Positions 8,030-15,039 of a stretch of 20,746 nucleotides of DNA are shown piece after piece (within the stretch, counting starts at the first letter, position 1; each line of letters starts with the position of its first letter). The notes beneath the pieces were generated by a model. It had not been told where the DNA came from and did no database searches. It saw only the letters and a program-made list of their open reading frames with translations. The stretch is from Spirochaetota bacterium. GTDB lineage: Bacteria; Spirochaetota; UBA4802; UB4802. Where the stretch lies: NCBI GenBank assembly GCA_029548025.1, contig JAKPOE010000029.1:1-20746 (forward strand). Reading direction: 5' to 3'. A program made the translations under genes and the position numbers.

Positions 8030-8056
8030 GGCGATAGTTACCCATAAACTATCGCC
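8030..8056. promoter_or_regulatory. Perfect hairpin of two inverted GGCGATAGTT words
   Basis: GGCGATAGTT, loop ACCCATA, AACTATCGCC: a perfect 10-bp stem with a 7-nt loop. It has no T tract, so it is not a plain terminator. It lies between a candidate promoter and the lipoprotein gene, so it could be a leader hairpin or a two-half-site operator. Each arm is a copy of the word that recurs across the window. Confidence 0.6.
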
Positions 8057-8093
8057 CAAAATATGGTAAAAGTATTTAATCAGAGGAATCCCA

Positions 8094-8849
8094 ATGAAAG
8101 TAAGGTTGATTATCTGCGTTATTGCAGCATCATTTTTTCTGGTACAATGCAGCAAATCTGGCGAAGAGTTGAAGTACACAGCAAAACTATCAAAGGCTGT
8201 CATCATCAATGACAATACATCGGTACGTATCGACCCCTATATTTTTTCTTCACGCGTCAGCACCGTTGACAAGGGGACAATAGTAACTGTAACCGATGTT
8301 TCAAAAGAAAAGCAATGGGTTGGCGGGCAGATAGATTATTGGTATAAGGTCATGTTACCCAATACTATACGGGGCTGGGTATTTGGGAGCTCGTTAGCCT
8401 TGCAGATAGATGCTTCGGAAGCAGCTATAGAACGATATGTTGACACCTTATGGAAAAAAGAAGCCGACACCGTTCGCAGGGAAATAGCTGGCAAGTGGTG
8501 GAGTGTCAACAAAAGCGGTGATTTCACCGAGCATGCACTTGAGTTGTATCCCGATGGAAGTTATAAATCATATAGAAAAGGGAGCAATGGCATTGAAGGA
8601 AGCTATTCACTTAATTTCAGAACTAGCGAAATAGTTTTTTTAGACAGTACCAGTTTTGGAAAAAATCTATACTTTGCAAAGCGAGGTAATGCCTACAAGC
8701 TTACCGATGCAATAAACGATCCTGGCATTGAATTTAAAAAGATTGCTGAATTCAAAGATTCCATGTCTGATATTGAACCCGAATCGAAAGTTCCCAACTC
8801 ACCGGAAGGAGCGACACCCGATGATACAGCAACGGATACGAATCAATAA
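8094..8849 (+). CDS. Lipoprotein with bacterial SH3-like domain
   Basis: A 251-residue lipoprotein. The signal peptide ends in the lipobox FLVQC, giving lipidated Cys19 and a membrane-bound product facing the periplasm. Residues about 32-104 match the bacterial SH3 (SH3_3) pattern: a start like AVIINDNTSVRIDP, the turn VDKGTIVTVTD, and YWYKVMLPNTIRGWVFGSSL near the end. Such domains often bind peptidoglycan peptides or other wall ligands. Residues about 120-225 form a second beta-rich domain with GKWW and ELYPDGSYKS, like a small lipocalin-like or secreted domain I cannot name. The tail after 226 is acidic, rich in Pro, Thr and Asp. GAGG (8083-8086) precedes the ATG by 7 nt. It overlaps the next gene by 29 nt, so they are translated from one message. 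Confidence 0.8.
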   Translation: MKVRLIICVIAASFFLVQCSKSGEELKYTAKLSKAVIINDNTSVRIDPYIFSSRVSTVDKGTIVTVTDVSKEKQWVGGQIDYWYKVMLPNTIRGWVFGSSLALQIDASEAAIERYVDTLWKKEADTVRREIAGKWWSVNKSGDFTEHALELYPDGSYKSYRKGSNGIEGSYSLNFRTSEIVFLDSTSFGKNLYFAKRGNAYKLTDAINDPGIEFKKIAEFKDSMSDIEPESKVPNSPEGATPDDTATDTNQ

Positions 8850-9558
8850 ATTCCTCTCACTTTGTGGATTGGGATCCCGCAGAAAAACAGAGGATTTGAT
8901 AACGGGTGGGCTTATAACAGTTAACGGTACTGTCATGCGCGATCTATCGTATCAGGTAGATAGTGCTGCTGATATCGTTATGTATAAAAAACAGGTGCTT
9001 ACTCCTGTACAAAGTTTTCACTATCTTATTGTAAACAAACCCAAAGGATTTATTACCTCTGCAAACGATGAACGCAGCCGTTCAACGGTATTTGATTTGA
9101 TACCACAGCGCTTGAAAGAATTGGGGATTTTCCCCGTTGGAAGGCTGGATAAAGATACTGAAGGATTGCTTTTATTTACCAATGATGGCGATTTAGCCTA
9201 TAGATTAACTCATCCACGGTTCAAGATACCTAAAACCTACGAAGTACTATTAGACAAACCACTACGGGATGATCATAAATATTCTATTGAACATGGCATA
9301 GAGCTGTATGGATCAATAACATTACCTGCAATTATTAAACCACTGAATGATGAATGGACTGCGGTTACCATAACCATCACCGAAGGGAAAAAGCGTCAGG
9401 TACGCCTTATGTTTACCATGTTTGGTTATGAAATTGTATCCTTAACCCGCATACAATACGGACCCATTGCACTGGGTAACCTTCCAGAAGGAAAATACAG
9501 AATTTTAACCCGTCAGGAAATTGAACAATTGAAATCCCTGCCCAAATTAATTTCTTAA
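8821..9558 (+). CDS. RsuA/RluB/RluF-family rRNA pseudouridine synthase
   Basis: A 245-residue cytoplasmic enzyme that isomerises uridine in rRNA. An S4 RNA-binding domain (about 5-60; IRINKFLSLCGLGSRRK) leads to the catalytic domain with VNKPKG (71-76) and the signature VGRLDKDTEGLLLFTNDG, where Asp110 is the catalytic aspartate. KTYEVLL and EGKKRQVRLMF complete the fold. RluB is the likeliest subgroup (23S rRNA), but RsuA and RluF share these motifs. I take ATG 8821 rather than the longer frame from 8728: AAGGAG is 9 nt upstream, and the S4 domain begins at once, while the extra 31 residues are lipoprotein-gene sequence read in another frame. It overlaps the lipoprotein gene by 29 nt. Confidence 0.92.
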   Translation: MIQQRIRINKFLSLCGLGSRRKTEDLITGGLITVNGTVMRDLSYQVDSAADIVMYKKQVLTPVQSFHYLIVNKPKGFITSANDERSRSTVFDLIPQRLKELGIFPVGRLDKDTEGLLLFTNDGDLAYRLTHPRFKIPKTYEVLLDKPLRDDHKYSIEHGIELYGSITLPAIIKPLNDEWTAVTITITEGKKRQVRLMFTMFGYEIVSLTRIQYGPIALGNLPEGKYRILTRQEIEQLKSLPKLIS

Positions 9559-9632
9559 TACACTATTTCATGAATGACGATAAAAATAATACTACACGTC
9601 ATTGAATCTTAACACATAAAGGTTTTGGAATT

Positions 9633-10181
9633 ATGCAAAATTTTGATTTCTACCAAAACAATAAAAGTCATTATAATGATTTTGTAACACAGGATTTACA
9701 ACATTACACTATTGCACAAAATACGATACCCCATACCCATTCACAAAGAAATGCACACCGTATGCTGGCTGCTATCATTGCATTAATCATTATTTCATTT
9801 ACAGCAGGGATTGTTGTTGGCATTAAGTTTGCTACAGGAAATACCAGAACAATAATTGACCCCCAAACAAAAATAGCTTTGAGCAACGCAGCACAAAAAG
9901 CAAAAACAATAATGGCACCACAACAAAAACCTCAATTTTCAAAAATAGAGTACCCGTTTGCAATAAAGATAGGAAATACATTTAATAAAAACGAAGCTAC
10001 ACAATTAGCTGCTCTCTTAAGTAAAACAGGACAGCGCATCATTATAGCAAAAAATAAAGAACACTATCATATTTTTGCTGGTCCATATAAAACAATTGAT
10101 GATGCAAAAAAATCCTTGAAAATTATAATGGGGCAGCAAGAAAATGGCAATTTTAAAAATGCCATTATAATAAAACGCTAA
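9633..10181 (+). CDS. SPOR-domain inner-membrane protein
   Basis: A 182-residue bitopic protein: a polar, Asn/Gln/His-rich cytoplasmic start, one membrane helix (about 44-66, AAIIALIIISFTAGIVVGI region), a linker rich in Ala, Lys and Gln, and a C-terminal SPOR domain (about 107-181; YPFAIKIG, then HYHIFAGPYKTIDDAKKSL). SPOR domains bind peptidoglycan strands stripped of stem peptides, the product of amidases such as the one at 5940-7124, and mark division sites. The order is that of FtsN-like and DedD-like proteins, but similarity outside SPOR is too low to name it. AAAGG lies upstream at a longer than usual distance. It is 6 nt from the acetyltransferase gene. Confidence 0.82.
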   Translation: MQNFDFYQNNKSHYNDFVTQDLQHYTIAQNTIPHTHSQRNAHRMLAAIIALIIISFTAGIVVGIKFATGNTRTIIDPQTKIALSNAAQKAKTIMAPQQKPQFSKIEYPFAIKIGNTFNKNEATQLAALLSKTGQRIIIAKNKEHYHIFAGPYKTIDDAKKSLKIIMGQQENGNFKNAIIIKR

Positions 10182-10187
10182 ACTTAC

Positions 10188-10661
10188 ATGAACTTCACCA
10201 TACGAAAAGCAAACAACAACGATATCAACAATATCCTGAATATCCTTTCACCGTATGTAAAACAAGGAATACTACTCCCACGAAATACTGATGATATTGC
10301 AAACAATCTTTCTACCTTTTCAGTTGCCGTAACACCAAAAAAGCTTGTAGGCGTTATATCATTTTATAAATATAACAACAAACTTTATGAGATTCGTTCA
10401 TTAGCTGTCAATGGACGATATCACCATCATGGAATTGGAAAACAGTTAGTTGAGTATGCCATCAATGATATTGTACAGCAAAGTAAAGAAGCAGTTATTT
10501 TTTGTTTAACCTATAATCCTGCCTTTTTTAAAAAAACAGGATTCACAGAGGTTGAAAAAAACACATTGCCTCATAAGATATGGAAGGACTGCCAATACTG
10601 TAAACATAGAGATAACTGTACCGAATCAGCAATGATATATAAAGCCCATATTAAGGAGTAG
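10188..10661 (+). CDS. ArgA-like GNAT N-acetyltransferase
   Basis: A 157-residue GNAT-fold acetyltransferase. The acetyl-CoA loop is HHHGIGKQLV (79-88) after the strand IRSLAVNGRY. The C-terminal segment FFKKTGFTEVEKNTLPHKIW followed by Cys135, Cys138 and Cys144 matches the short, single-domain N-acetylglutamate synthase group that acetylates glutamate at the start of arginine synthesis. Whether it acts on glutamate here is inferred, as no arg genes are near. There is no clear Shine-Dalgarno and the gap to the SPOR gene is 6 nt, so it is probably translated from the same message. Its last 11 nt overlap the 3' end of the convergent secreted-protein gene. Confidence 0.78.
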   Translation: MNFTIRKANNNDINNILNILSPYVKQGILLPRNTDDIANNLSTFSVAVTPKKLVGVISFYKYNNKLYEIRSLAVNGRYHHHGIGKQLVEYAINDIVQQSKEAVIFCLTYNPAFFKKTGFTEVEKNTLPHKIWKDCQYCKHRDNCTESAMIYKAHIKE

Positions 10662-11499
10662 AAAATCCGTCAATGATTGCTGATATTTCACCTTTATATT
10701 GGTTAAACCGTTCTTGTGTAGTAAAAATCCTGACCATATACCCTCTGTTTTCTTTTATTATTAAAAGCTCTAATCCTACCAGTTGCAATGCATCACCGGT
10801 AATAAATGAATACAGAGCCATGCTGTCGTTACTCTTAATCAGTGTACGTTGAAATGTATCCAATGCAACATTTTTCCAATGTTGTTGCAATACAGTAATG
10901 GATTCGATGGTACCTGCAAAGCTCTCGGCCGCTATTGTCATAATGGCATCAAACCCTTTTGTTTGAGTAAAACGTATACCCGTCCTCAATACTGTTTGGG
11001 AGTACTGCAATGAATCCAGTGATTTCGCTGAAATAACCTCTGCATTCCCTGCAATCGATACAATATAGGGCACTTTATCATTAAATAGATACATACGGTT
11101 ACCTTCCCTTGTTAAATATAACCATGCCTCCCTGCTAATGTCAACAAAACGATTGCCATGCTTCATCTGATTTTCACGCAAAAATGCTGCAATGTCTTTT
11201 TTCCCATTGATAACATGCTGTGAGGTTTCCTGCAATGCCATGATTGATTTAGCTATCGTCAATGCCTGCTTTCTGTAACCTGCTTTCCACAGTGTTTTTA
11301 CTTTTGATGTATAGTATTCCAGTTCATCGTTTGCAACAGCTTTATAGGCCGGTTCAATATTTTCATCGGTATAAATTTTCCCACTTTTGTCAAAATAATA
11401 GGTATTTCCTTCTCTGTCTTTCATCATAGCCCAATCGGGCATCTGTGCTTGTACAGAGATACTCACGGTAAGCAGTAAAATAACGATAGCATGTTTCAT
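10651..11499 (-). CDS. Secreted protein of unknown function
   Basis: A 282-residue protein with a clear signal peptide (hydrophobic core about 4-15, cleavage probable after Ala18 in SVQAQ). The mature start PDWAMMKDREGNTYYFD is a motif I associate with periplasmic proteins that read a short YYFD-type repeat, but I cannot name the family. A helical middle (about 55-110) is followed by a second part (115-280) of alternating strands and helices, reminiscent of proteins with a PsbP-like or lipoprotein-like alpha/beta fold; this is a guess. ATG 11499 shares one base with the stop of the upstream NTase-HEPN gene (TAATG), so translation is coupled. The 3' end overlaps the convergent acetyltransferase gene by 11 nt. 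Confidence 0.65.
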   Translation of the reverse strand: MKHAIVILLLTVSISVQAQMPDWAMMKDREGNTYYFDKSGKIYTDENIEPAYKAVANDELEYYTSKVKTLWKAGYRKQALTIAKSIMALQETSQHVINGKKDIAAFLRENQMKHGNRFVDISREAWLYLTREGNRMYLFNDKVPYIVSIAGNAEVISAKSLDSLQYSQTVLRTGIRFTQTKGFDAIMTIAAESFAGTIESITVLQQHWKNVALDTFQRTLIKSNDSMALYSFITGDALQLVGLELLIIKENRGYMVRIFTTQERFNQYKGEISAIIDGFSTP

Positions 11500-12197
11500 T
11501 ATTTTTGTTTTATATACTCATTCATTTCATTGACAATCTGTGTTGCAATAGTAGTAGCTCGTGCAGCATCATGTTCGTCAGGCTCTCCTAAAGGCAACAA
11601 ACCAATATCAGCGGGATATCTTCCCTTATAAATGCTATCAATAAAAACAATATCATCATCAGAAAGCGAAATGTGTATGGTATAATCGTTGCATAAAGCC
11701 ATGAGACGGTTAACATTGTGAATCTTTTCTAGATCCCACCCCTTATTCAAAAGAAGTGCTTTAATAGCTTTTTCAATTGCTTGTTGTGCGTGATAACATG
11801 AGCCTTTATAAAACTTACCCTGTAGAAGATATAATGAAACATTCAACTCTTCTTCTGCCTGCTTCATCCACTGGACAATTGCTTCTTTCATATACAGGCT
11901 CCTTCCTTCTTTTATAATGAGCTTTACAAAATAGCTGCCCTTATTATAATACTCTTGCAGGACTGATTGGTTTACAACAAATTCATCAATTGCAAATTTT
12001 TGATAATAGTGCTTTAGTTTTTTTTGCAATATGGCAACTGTTGCTTTTGATGATACGCCATCATCAACAACTATAAATAAATCTAAATCCTGACCTCTTC
12101 CTTCACGCGCAACAGAGCCAAATACCACTATCGACAGTGGGTTTACTAAATTAACAATTTCTGTTGCTACTGTTTTTGCATCCTCAAAGGTTACCAT
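11499..12197 (-). CDS. Single-chain nucleotidyltransferase-HEPN protein
   Basis: A 232-residue protein joining two domains that are usually separate genes. Residues 1-100 form a minimal nucleotidyltransferase with FGSVAREGRGQDLDL: Gly27-Ser28, Asp37 and Asp39, and a probable third acid Asp71. Residues 105-230 match a HEPN domain (SCYHAQQAIEKAIKALL, then EKIHNVNRLM, and the end YKGRYPAD). In two-gene MNT-HEPN toxin-antitoxin pairs the HEPN is an RNase carrying R-x4-6-H, and the MNT partner adenylylates it. Here I see no R-x4-6-H, so RNase activity is doubtful. It is coupled by TAATG to the secreted-protein gene. Alternatives: an orphan NTase-HEPN with another substrate, or a kanamycin-nucleotidyltransferase-like enzyme. 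The ATG has only a weak ribosome site. Confidence 0.78.
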   Translation of the reverse strand: MVTFEDAKTVATEIVNLVNPLSIVVFGSVAREGRGQDLDLFIVVDDGVSSKATVAILQKKLKHYYQKFAIDEFVVNQSVLQEYYNKGSYFVKLIIKEGRSLYMKEAIVQWMKQAEEELNVSLYLLQGKFYKGSCYHAQQAIEKAIKALLLNKGWDLEKIHNVNRLMALCNDYTIHISLSDDDIVFIDSIYKGRYPADIGLLPLGEPDEHDAARATTIATQIVNEMNEYIKQK

Positions 12198-12290
12198 ACC
12201 ACGTTCACTCGTTTATACAATGGTTTGATAGATTCAACAATTGCATAGCAGATTACATGAATTTAGTCAAGTATGTTTATCGGTGGATTG

Positions 12291-12305
12291 CCAATACCTA
12301 TCGCC
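12291..12305 (+). repeat. Shared 15-bp box, copy 2
   Basis: CCAATACCTATCGCC differs from 4315-4329 at one base and, like it, stands before a TTGACA (14 bp here, 19 bp there). It also lies about 95 bp before the divergent NTase-HEPN gene, so it could act on either side. Confidence 0.45.
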
Positions 12306-12437
12306 CACAATAAAAAGAATTGACATAAAGTATTTGTAATATAACATTTACCCTTAATTGAAATATGGAGCAACGTTTTCTTAAAATTCCGGATTTATAG
12401 TTTTATACTAATAATCTATCTCACATTGACTGAAGCA

Positions 12438-12473
12438 CAGCAGATGAAATGGGTTGTAAACCTATCACTGCTG
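12438..12473. repeat. Imperfect hairpin
   Basis: CAGCAG (12438-12443) pairs with CTGCTG (12468-12473), and TGA/TCA and GGTT/AACC continue the stem with single-base bulges around a short loop. It has no T tract. It may be the end of a dispersed intergenic repeat or a small structured RNA element. Function unknown. Confidence 0.4.
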
Positions 12474-12560
12474 CCGTTCTGAAGTCCGATTCAGGATCTC
12501 ATGGTGAAAAAGAGATTCCAGATCAGGTCCGGAATGACGGTGTGGTGTAATTCTATTTTC

Positions 12561-12626
12561 GGGAACAATCCTCTCCTCGCCTTACAAAGGGCAAGGGGTG
12601 AGGTTACTATTTCTATTTTTGGAGGG
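12561..12626 (+). repeat. Dispersed repeat, copy A (ends in GGAGG)
   Basis: From GGGAACAATC to TTTTTGGAGGG this block resembles 19616-19687 read on the other strand: the shared landmarks in order are GGAAC-CAAT, CCTCGC, CAAAG, GGGG, ATTTCTATTTT and GGAGG. It contains imperfect complementarity between CCTCGCCTT and AAGGGCAAGG, as in decayed hairpin repeats. Its end provides the Shine-Dalgarno of the Fe-S gene. Confidence 0.55.
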
Positions 12627-12632
12627 TATGTT

Positions 12633-13616
12633 ATGCCTGACGATGTATATAAAGAACTATCGAAACGGCTTATGTTTGAAAATTCTACACTATTGCCACA
12701 GATATGGAAATGTATAGCAAATGAATTAGAAGCGCAGATAATAGCATTTTTACCTGCCAATGCAACGACCATTGCTGAGAACTTTCATATACCCATGGAT
12801 AAAGCTACACAAATTCTTGAGGAACTTTTTAAGCGCGGCGCCGTATTTAAAAAAGCAAAACCTGATGCAGTTGAATACCGCCCTCCTAAACATATTGTTC
12901 AATTTCATGATGCCTCACTGTTATGGAAAAATGCTCCATCTGACTTTAAAAATTTGTGGGTCCAGTTTATGGATACTGAGTATCCTCCACTACTGGAGGT
13001 TGTCACCAGAGTTGGCATACCTTCGTTTATGCGAGTTATCCCTATCAATGCAACGCTTAAACCGCGCAGTGAGGTTTTAATCTATGAAGACGCATATAGC
13101 ATTATTGAGCAGGCAAATGAGATAGCGGTTGTTGATTGTGTTTGCAAATTGTCACATGGCAATTGCAGCAAACCGTTGAATGTCTGTATACAGATTAACA
13201 ATGGTGCTCAATACTCATTAGAACGAGGCACCGGTAGAAAAATTACTAAAGAAGAAGCCCGTGATATATTAAAGCTGTCTGAAAAAGAGGGGCTTGTGCA
13301 CATGACCGAAAACAAAGGCTTTGGCAATGCAATCTGCAATTGCTGTTCATGCTGTTGTGAAATGTTGCGCTTTGCCGGGAACAGGGCAACAATGGGTGTA
13401 GTTGCAAAAAGCAGATTTATGGCGCAGGTTAATGAAAACAACTGCAACTCATGTGACGTTTGCACAACGGTTTGTCCGGTACATGCTATCAGCATAGATG
13501 ACATCGCTACCATTGATACTGAATTATGTATTGGTTGCGGATTATGTGCATCGCATTGTCCAGCACAGGCAATTGAGCTTGTGCAAACTCGTCCAAGAGA
13601 ACATATACCACTGTAA
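12633..13616 (+). CDS. Cysteine-rich 4Fe-4S protein with N-terminal helix-turn-helix-like segment
   Basis: A 327-residue, probably cytoplasmic iron-sulfur protein. Residues about 30-75 look like a winged-helix unit (FLPANATTIAENFHIPMDKATQ region). The middle carries a C-x-C-x6-C-x6-C group (Cys169, 171, 178, 185) and an unusual run CNCCSCCC (Cys235-242). The end carries two ferredoxin clusters: Cys271, 274, 277, 281 and Cys299, 302, 305, 309, each C-x2-C-x2-C-x3-C-P. This resembles a family of 4Fe-4S proteins of anaerobes whose role I cannot give; electron transfer or redox sensing are inferences. Start ATG 12633 is chosen because GGAGGG (12621-12626) stands 6 nt before it; the 44-residue extension from 12501 is repeat DNA. 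Confidence 0.83.
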   Translation: MPDDVYKELSKRLMFENSTLLPQIWKCIANELEAQIIAFLPANATTIAENFHIPMDKATQILEELFKRGAVFKKAKPDAVEYRPPKHIVQFHDASLLWKNAPSDFKNLWVQFMDTEYPPLLEVVTRVGIPSFMRVIPINATLKPRSEVLIYEDAYSIIEQANEIAVVDCVCKLSHGNCSKPLNVCIQINNGAQYSLERGTGRKITKEEARDILKLSEKEGLVHMTENKGFGNAICNCCSCCCEMLRFAGNRATMGVVAKSRFMAQVNENNCNSCDVCTTVCPVHAISIDDIATIDTELCIGCGLCASHCPAQAIELVQTRPREHIPL

Positions 13617-13762
13617 TACATACAAGGGGCACAGCTTTTTAGCATGTATATATTTCACAGTAACTATCGCAAAAATGCCTTTACATTTTTTTACAATACT
13701 TCATAAACTATATTCGTTATACTAAAAGAACGTGATACATCGTTAATAAGTGAGGTGAAACT

Positions 13763-14392
13763 ATGGAACTGCACAACCCGGAGGCTACACAGCAAGCATT
13801 AGCTATTTTACGAAGCGGCGATCCATTTCAATGGTATGTCATCACCCTGCTGGCATTGGTAGTATATGTCTATTTTACCGAAATTCAGAATAAAAACTGG
13901 CAAGGCATTGCTGCAGGGCTTTCGCTGTATATGGTTCACTGGTTTGTTGAGATCATCAATGCACTGATACAGCATTTTTCCGGGCATGCGCTCTGGACAG
14001 TCCCCACCGGCACAGCGTTTTTACTTCTTATTGGTGTTGGTGTTGAACTGAGCTTTATGTTTTCAATAGCAGGGCTTATCTTCAGCAAAGTATTACCAAA
14101 AGATCCCAGAGCAAAAATTTTGGGTATCAACAATCGTTTATTCATTGCAATTGTCAATGCAGCATTCTTCTCAATCTTTGAGATATTTCTTGTTAAAACG
14201 CCGTGCTTTGTATGGGTATATCCATGGTGGGGAGCGTTGCCCGTTTTCATAACAGTATATATACCATTCTGGGTAGTGTCATTATATTGCTATGACTGGC
14301 AGCTAAAGGTGCAGAAAATGGTGATTGGCAGCATGTTTGTTGTCAATGCTGTCATGCTTGTTGTTTTTGCTGGTTTCCTACACTGGATATAG
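13763..14392 (+). CDS. Multi-pass membrane protein, unknown function
   Basis: A 209-residue integral membrane protein with about six hydrophobic helices (near 24-40, 45-68, 78-108, 122-142, 150-172 and 182-207) joined by short loops; loops such as KVLPKDPRAK and DWQLKVQK are basic and probably cytoplasmic. Acidic and aromatic residues within helices (FTEIQNKNW, HWFVEIINAL, VELSFMF, FEIFLV) could line a binding pocket. I do not recognise the family. GAGGTG (13752-13757) is 5 nt before the ATG. It follows the Fe-S gene by 146 bp, with a GCGATAGTTAC copy in between, and may have its own promoter (TATACT-like box near 13718). Confidence 0.72.
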   Translation: MELHNPEATQQALAILRSGDPFQWYVITLLALVVYVYFTEIQNKNWQGIAAGLSLYMVHWFVEIINALIQHFSGHALWTVPTGTAFLLLIGVGVELSFMFSIAGLIFSKVLPKDPRAKILGINNRLFIAIVNAAFFSIFEIFLVKTPCFVWVYPWWGALPVFITVYIPFWVVSLYCYDWQLKVQKMVIGSMFVVNAVMLVVFAGFLHWI

Positions 14393-14621
14393 TTGAAACA
14401 ATAATTGAGGTGTTTTTTATTGAAGTTTTTATTTTCGCCGTGCGGGCACAGTCAGGATACCTATCGTTAATGGTATACGCTCCACCATTTTTAAAAGGCT
14501 ATAAAGCAAAGGATGGCGATAGTATATCAGGATTTTACCTGCTGAACATACTATAGCTATACCCTATCAAACCAAATTGATTAGCAATAGCCAGAGAAAT
14601 AGTATACAAGCATAAAAAATA

Positions 14622-14649
14622 TTGACAATTATTCTTTTATTGCTACTTT
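14622..14649 (+). promoter_or_regulatory. Candidate promoter of the arsR-barrel gene pair
   Basis: TTGACA (14622-14627) and TACTTT (14644-14649), 16 bp apart. An alternative -10, TATAGT (14657-14662), falls in the palindrome ACTATATAGT but lacks a -35. Start site is uncertain. Confidence 0.35.
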
Positions 14650-14652
14650 GTG

Positions 14653-14662
14653 ACTATATAGT
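14653..14662. promoter_or_regulatory. Palindrome, possible ArsR operator
   Basis: ACTATATAGT is a perfect 10-bp palindrome 86 bp before the ArsR start, just after the candidate promoter. ArsR-family dimers commonly bind short AT-rich palindromes at their own promoters. Inferred from position. Confidence 0.3.
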
Positions 14663-14748
14663 AAAATTATTGTTTAATTAAGAACTTAAAAGCTTGTTTA
14701 CTATTGTGACATTAATGGCATTATATCATTTGCGTGGAGGAATTATGC

Positions 14749-15039
14749 ATGCTGTTTTCTGAAGAACAGGTTGGATTTACCAGTGAGCTTTTAAAATCAA
14801 TTGCCCATCCCATACGGCTTAAAGTTCTATGTTTTTTAATGGACGGCGAAAAAACCGTTGGCGAAATAGAAAAAGAATTTGGATCAACTATCTCCAATAT
14901 TTCCCAGCATCTTACCATTCTTAGAAAGATGCACATCATTCATAGGCGTAAAGAAGCAAACTTTATGTATTACTCTATTAAAGATGAACGTATTTTAAAG
15001 CTAATCTCAACCTTAAAAAATCTATACTGTGGACAATAA
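14749..15039 (+). CDS. ArsR-family winged-helix transcriptional regulator
   Basis: A 96-residue dimeric repressor-type protein. LLKSIAHPIRLKVLCFL is the typical N-terminal helix pair, KTVGEIEKEFGSTISNISQHL the helix-turn-helix with its recognition helix, and HRRKEANFMYYSI the wing. The ELCVC metal-binding box of arsenic/zinc sensors is absent (VGEIEKE stands there), so it is probably not a classical alpha-3 metal sensor; the only distal cysteine is in NLYCGQ. Start ATG 14749 is used because GGAGG (14736-14740) is 8 nt upstream; a GTG at 14734 lies within that site. It overlaps the barrel gene by 11 nt, so the pair is one operon and the barrel gene is the likeliest target. Confidence 0.85.
   Translation: MLFSEEQVGFTSELLKSIAHPIRLKVLCFLMDGEKTVGEIEKEFGSTISNISQHLTILRKMHIIHRRKEANFMYYSIKDERILKLISTLKNLYCGQ

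Larger units (their letters stand above)
7733..8093. other. Divergent intergenic region between pgsA and the SH3 lipoprotein gene
   Basis: 361 bp without a credible gene beyond the six-codon frame above. It holds a weak pgsA promoter candidate (7784-7810), a plus-strand promoter candidate (7972-8001) and a perfect hairpin built from two inverted GCGATAG words (8030-8056). Around 7936-7951 there is a small GAAAAA/TTTTTC inverted repeat that I do not interpret. Confidence 0.6.
12198..12632. other. Repeat-bearing intergenic region before the Fe-S protein gene
   Basis: 435 bp between divergent genes, without a credible gene. From left: AT-rich DNA upstream of the NTase-HEPN gene; the box at 12291-12305; a TTGACA at 12320-12325 lacking a good -10 at normal spacing (TATAAC follows by 14 bp); an imperfect hairpin (12438-12473); a decayed repeat with GGATCTC and ATTCCAGATCAGGTCCGGAATGAC character (about 12490-12535); and a 66-bp repeat (12561-12626) whose relative lies at 19616-19687. 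An open frame from 12501 crosses these repeats and is not taken as coding. Confidence 0.6.
14393..14748. other. Intergenic region before the ArsR gene
   Basis: 356 bp with no credible gene. It contains CCTATCGTTAATGG (about 14459-14472) and an opposed GGCGATAG (14515-14522), which form a loose inverted pair; a promoter candidate at 14622-14649; and the perfect palindrome ACTATATAGT (14653-14662), with TTAATTAA shortly after. The palindromes near the promoter are plausible self-operators of the ArsR protein. Confidence 0.55.

Noticed and set aside
8728..8820. Longer start for the pseudouridine synthase
   Set aside because: The extra residues are lipoprotein-coding DNA read in another frame; the S4 domain and a good Shine-Dalgarno fit ATG 8821.
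12501..12632. N-terminal extension of the Fe-S protein
   Set aside because: It reads through dispersed repeat DNA and has no ribosome site, whereas ATG 12633 has GGAGGG at ideal spacing.
14749..15039. Arsenic or zinc sensor of the ArsR family
   Set aside because: The ELCVC-type metal box is missing; I keep only the fold-level assignment.
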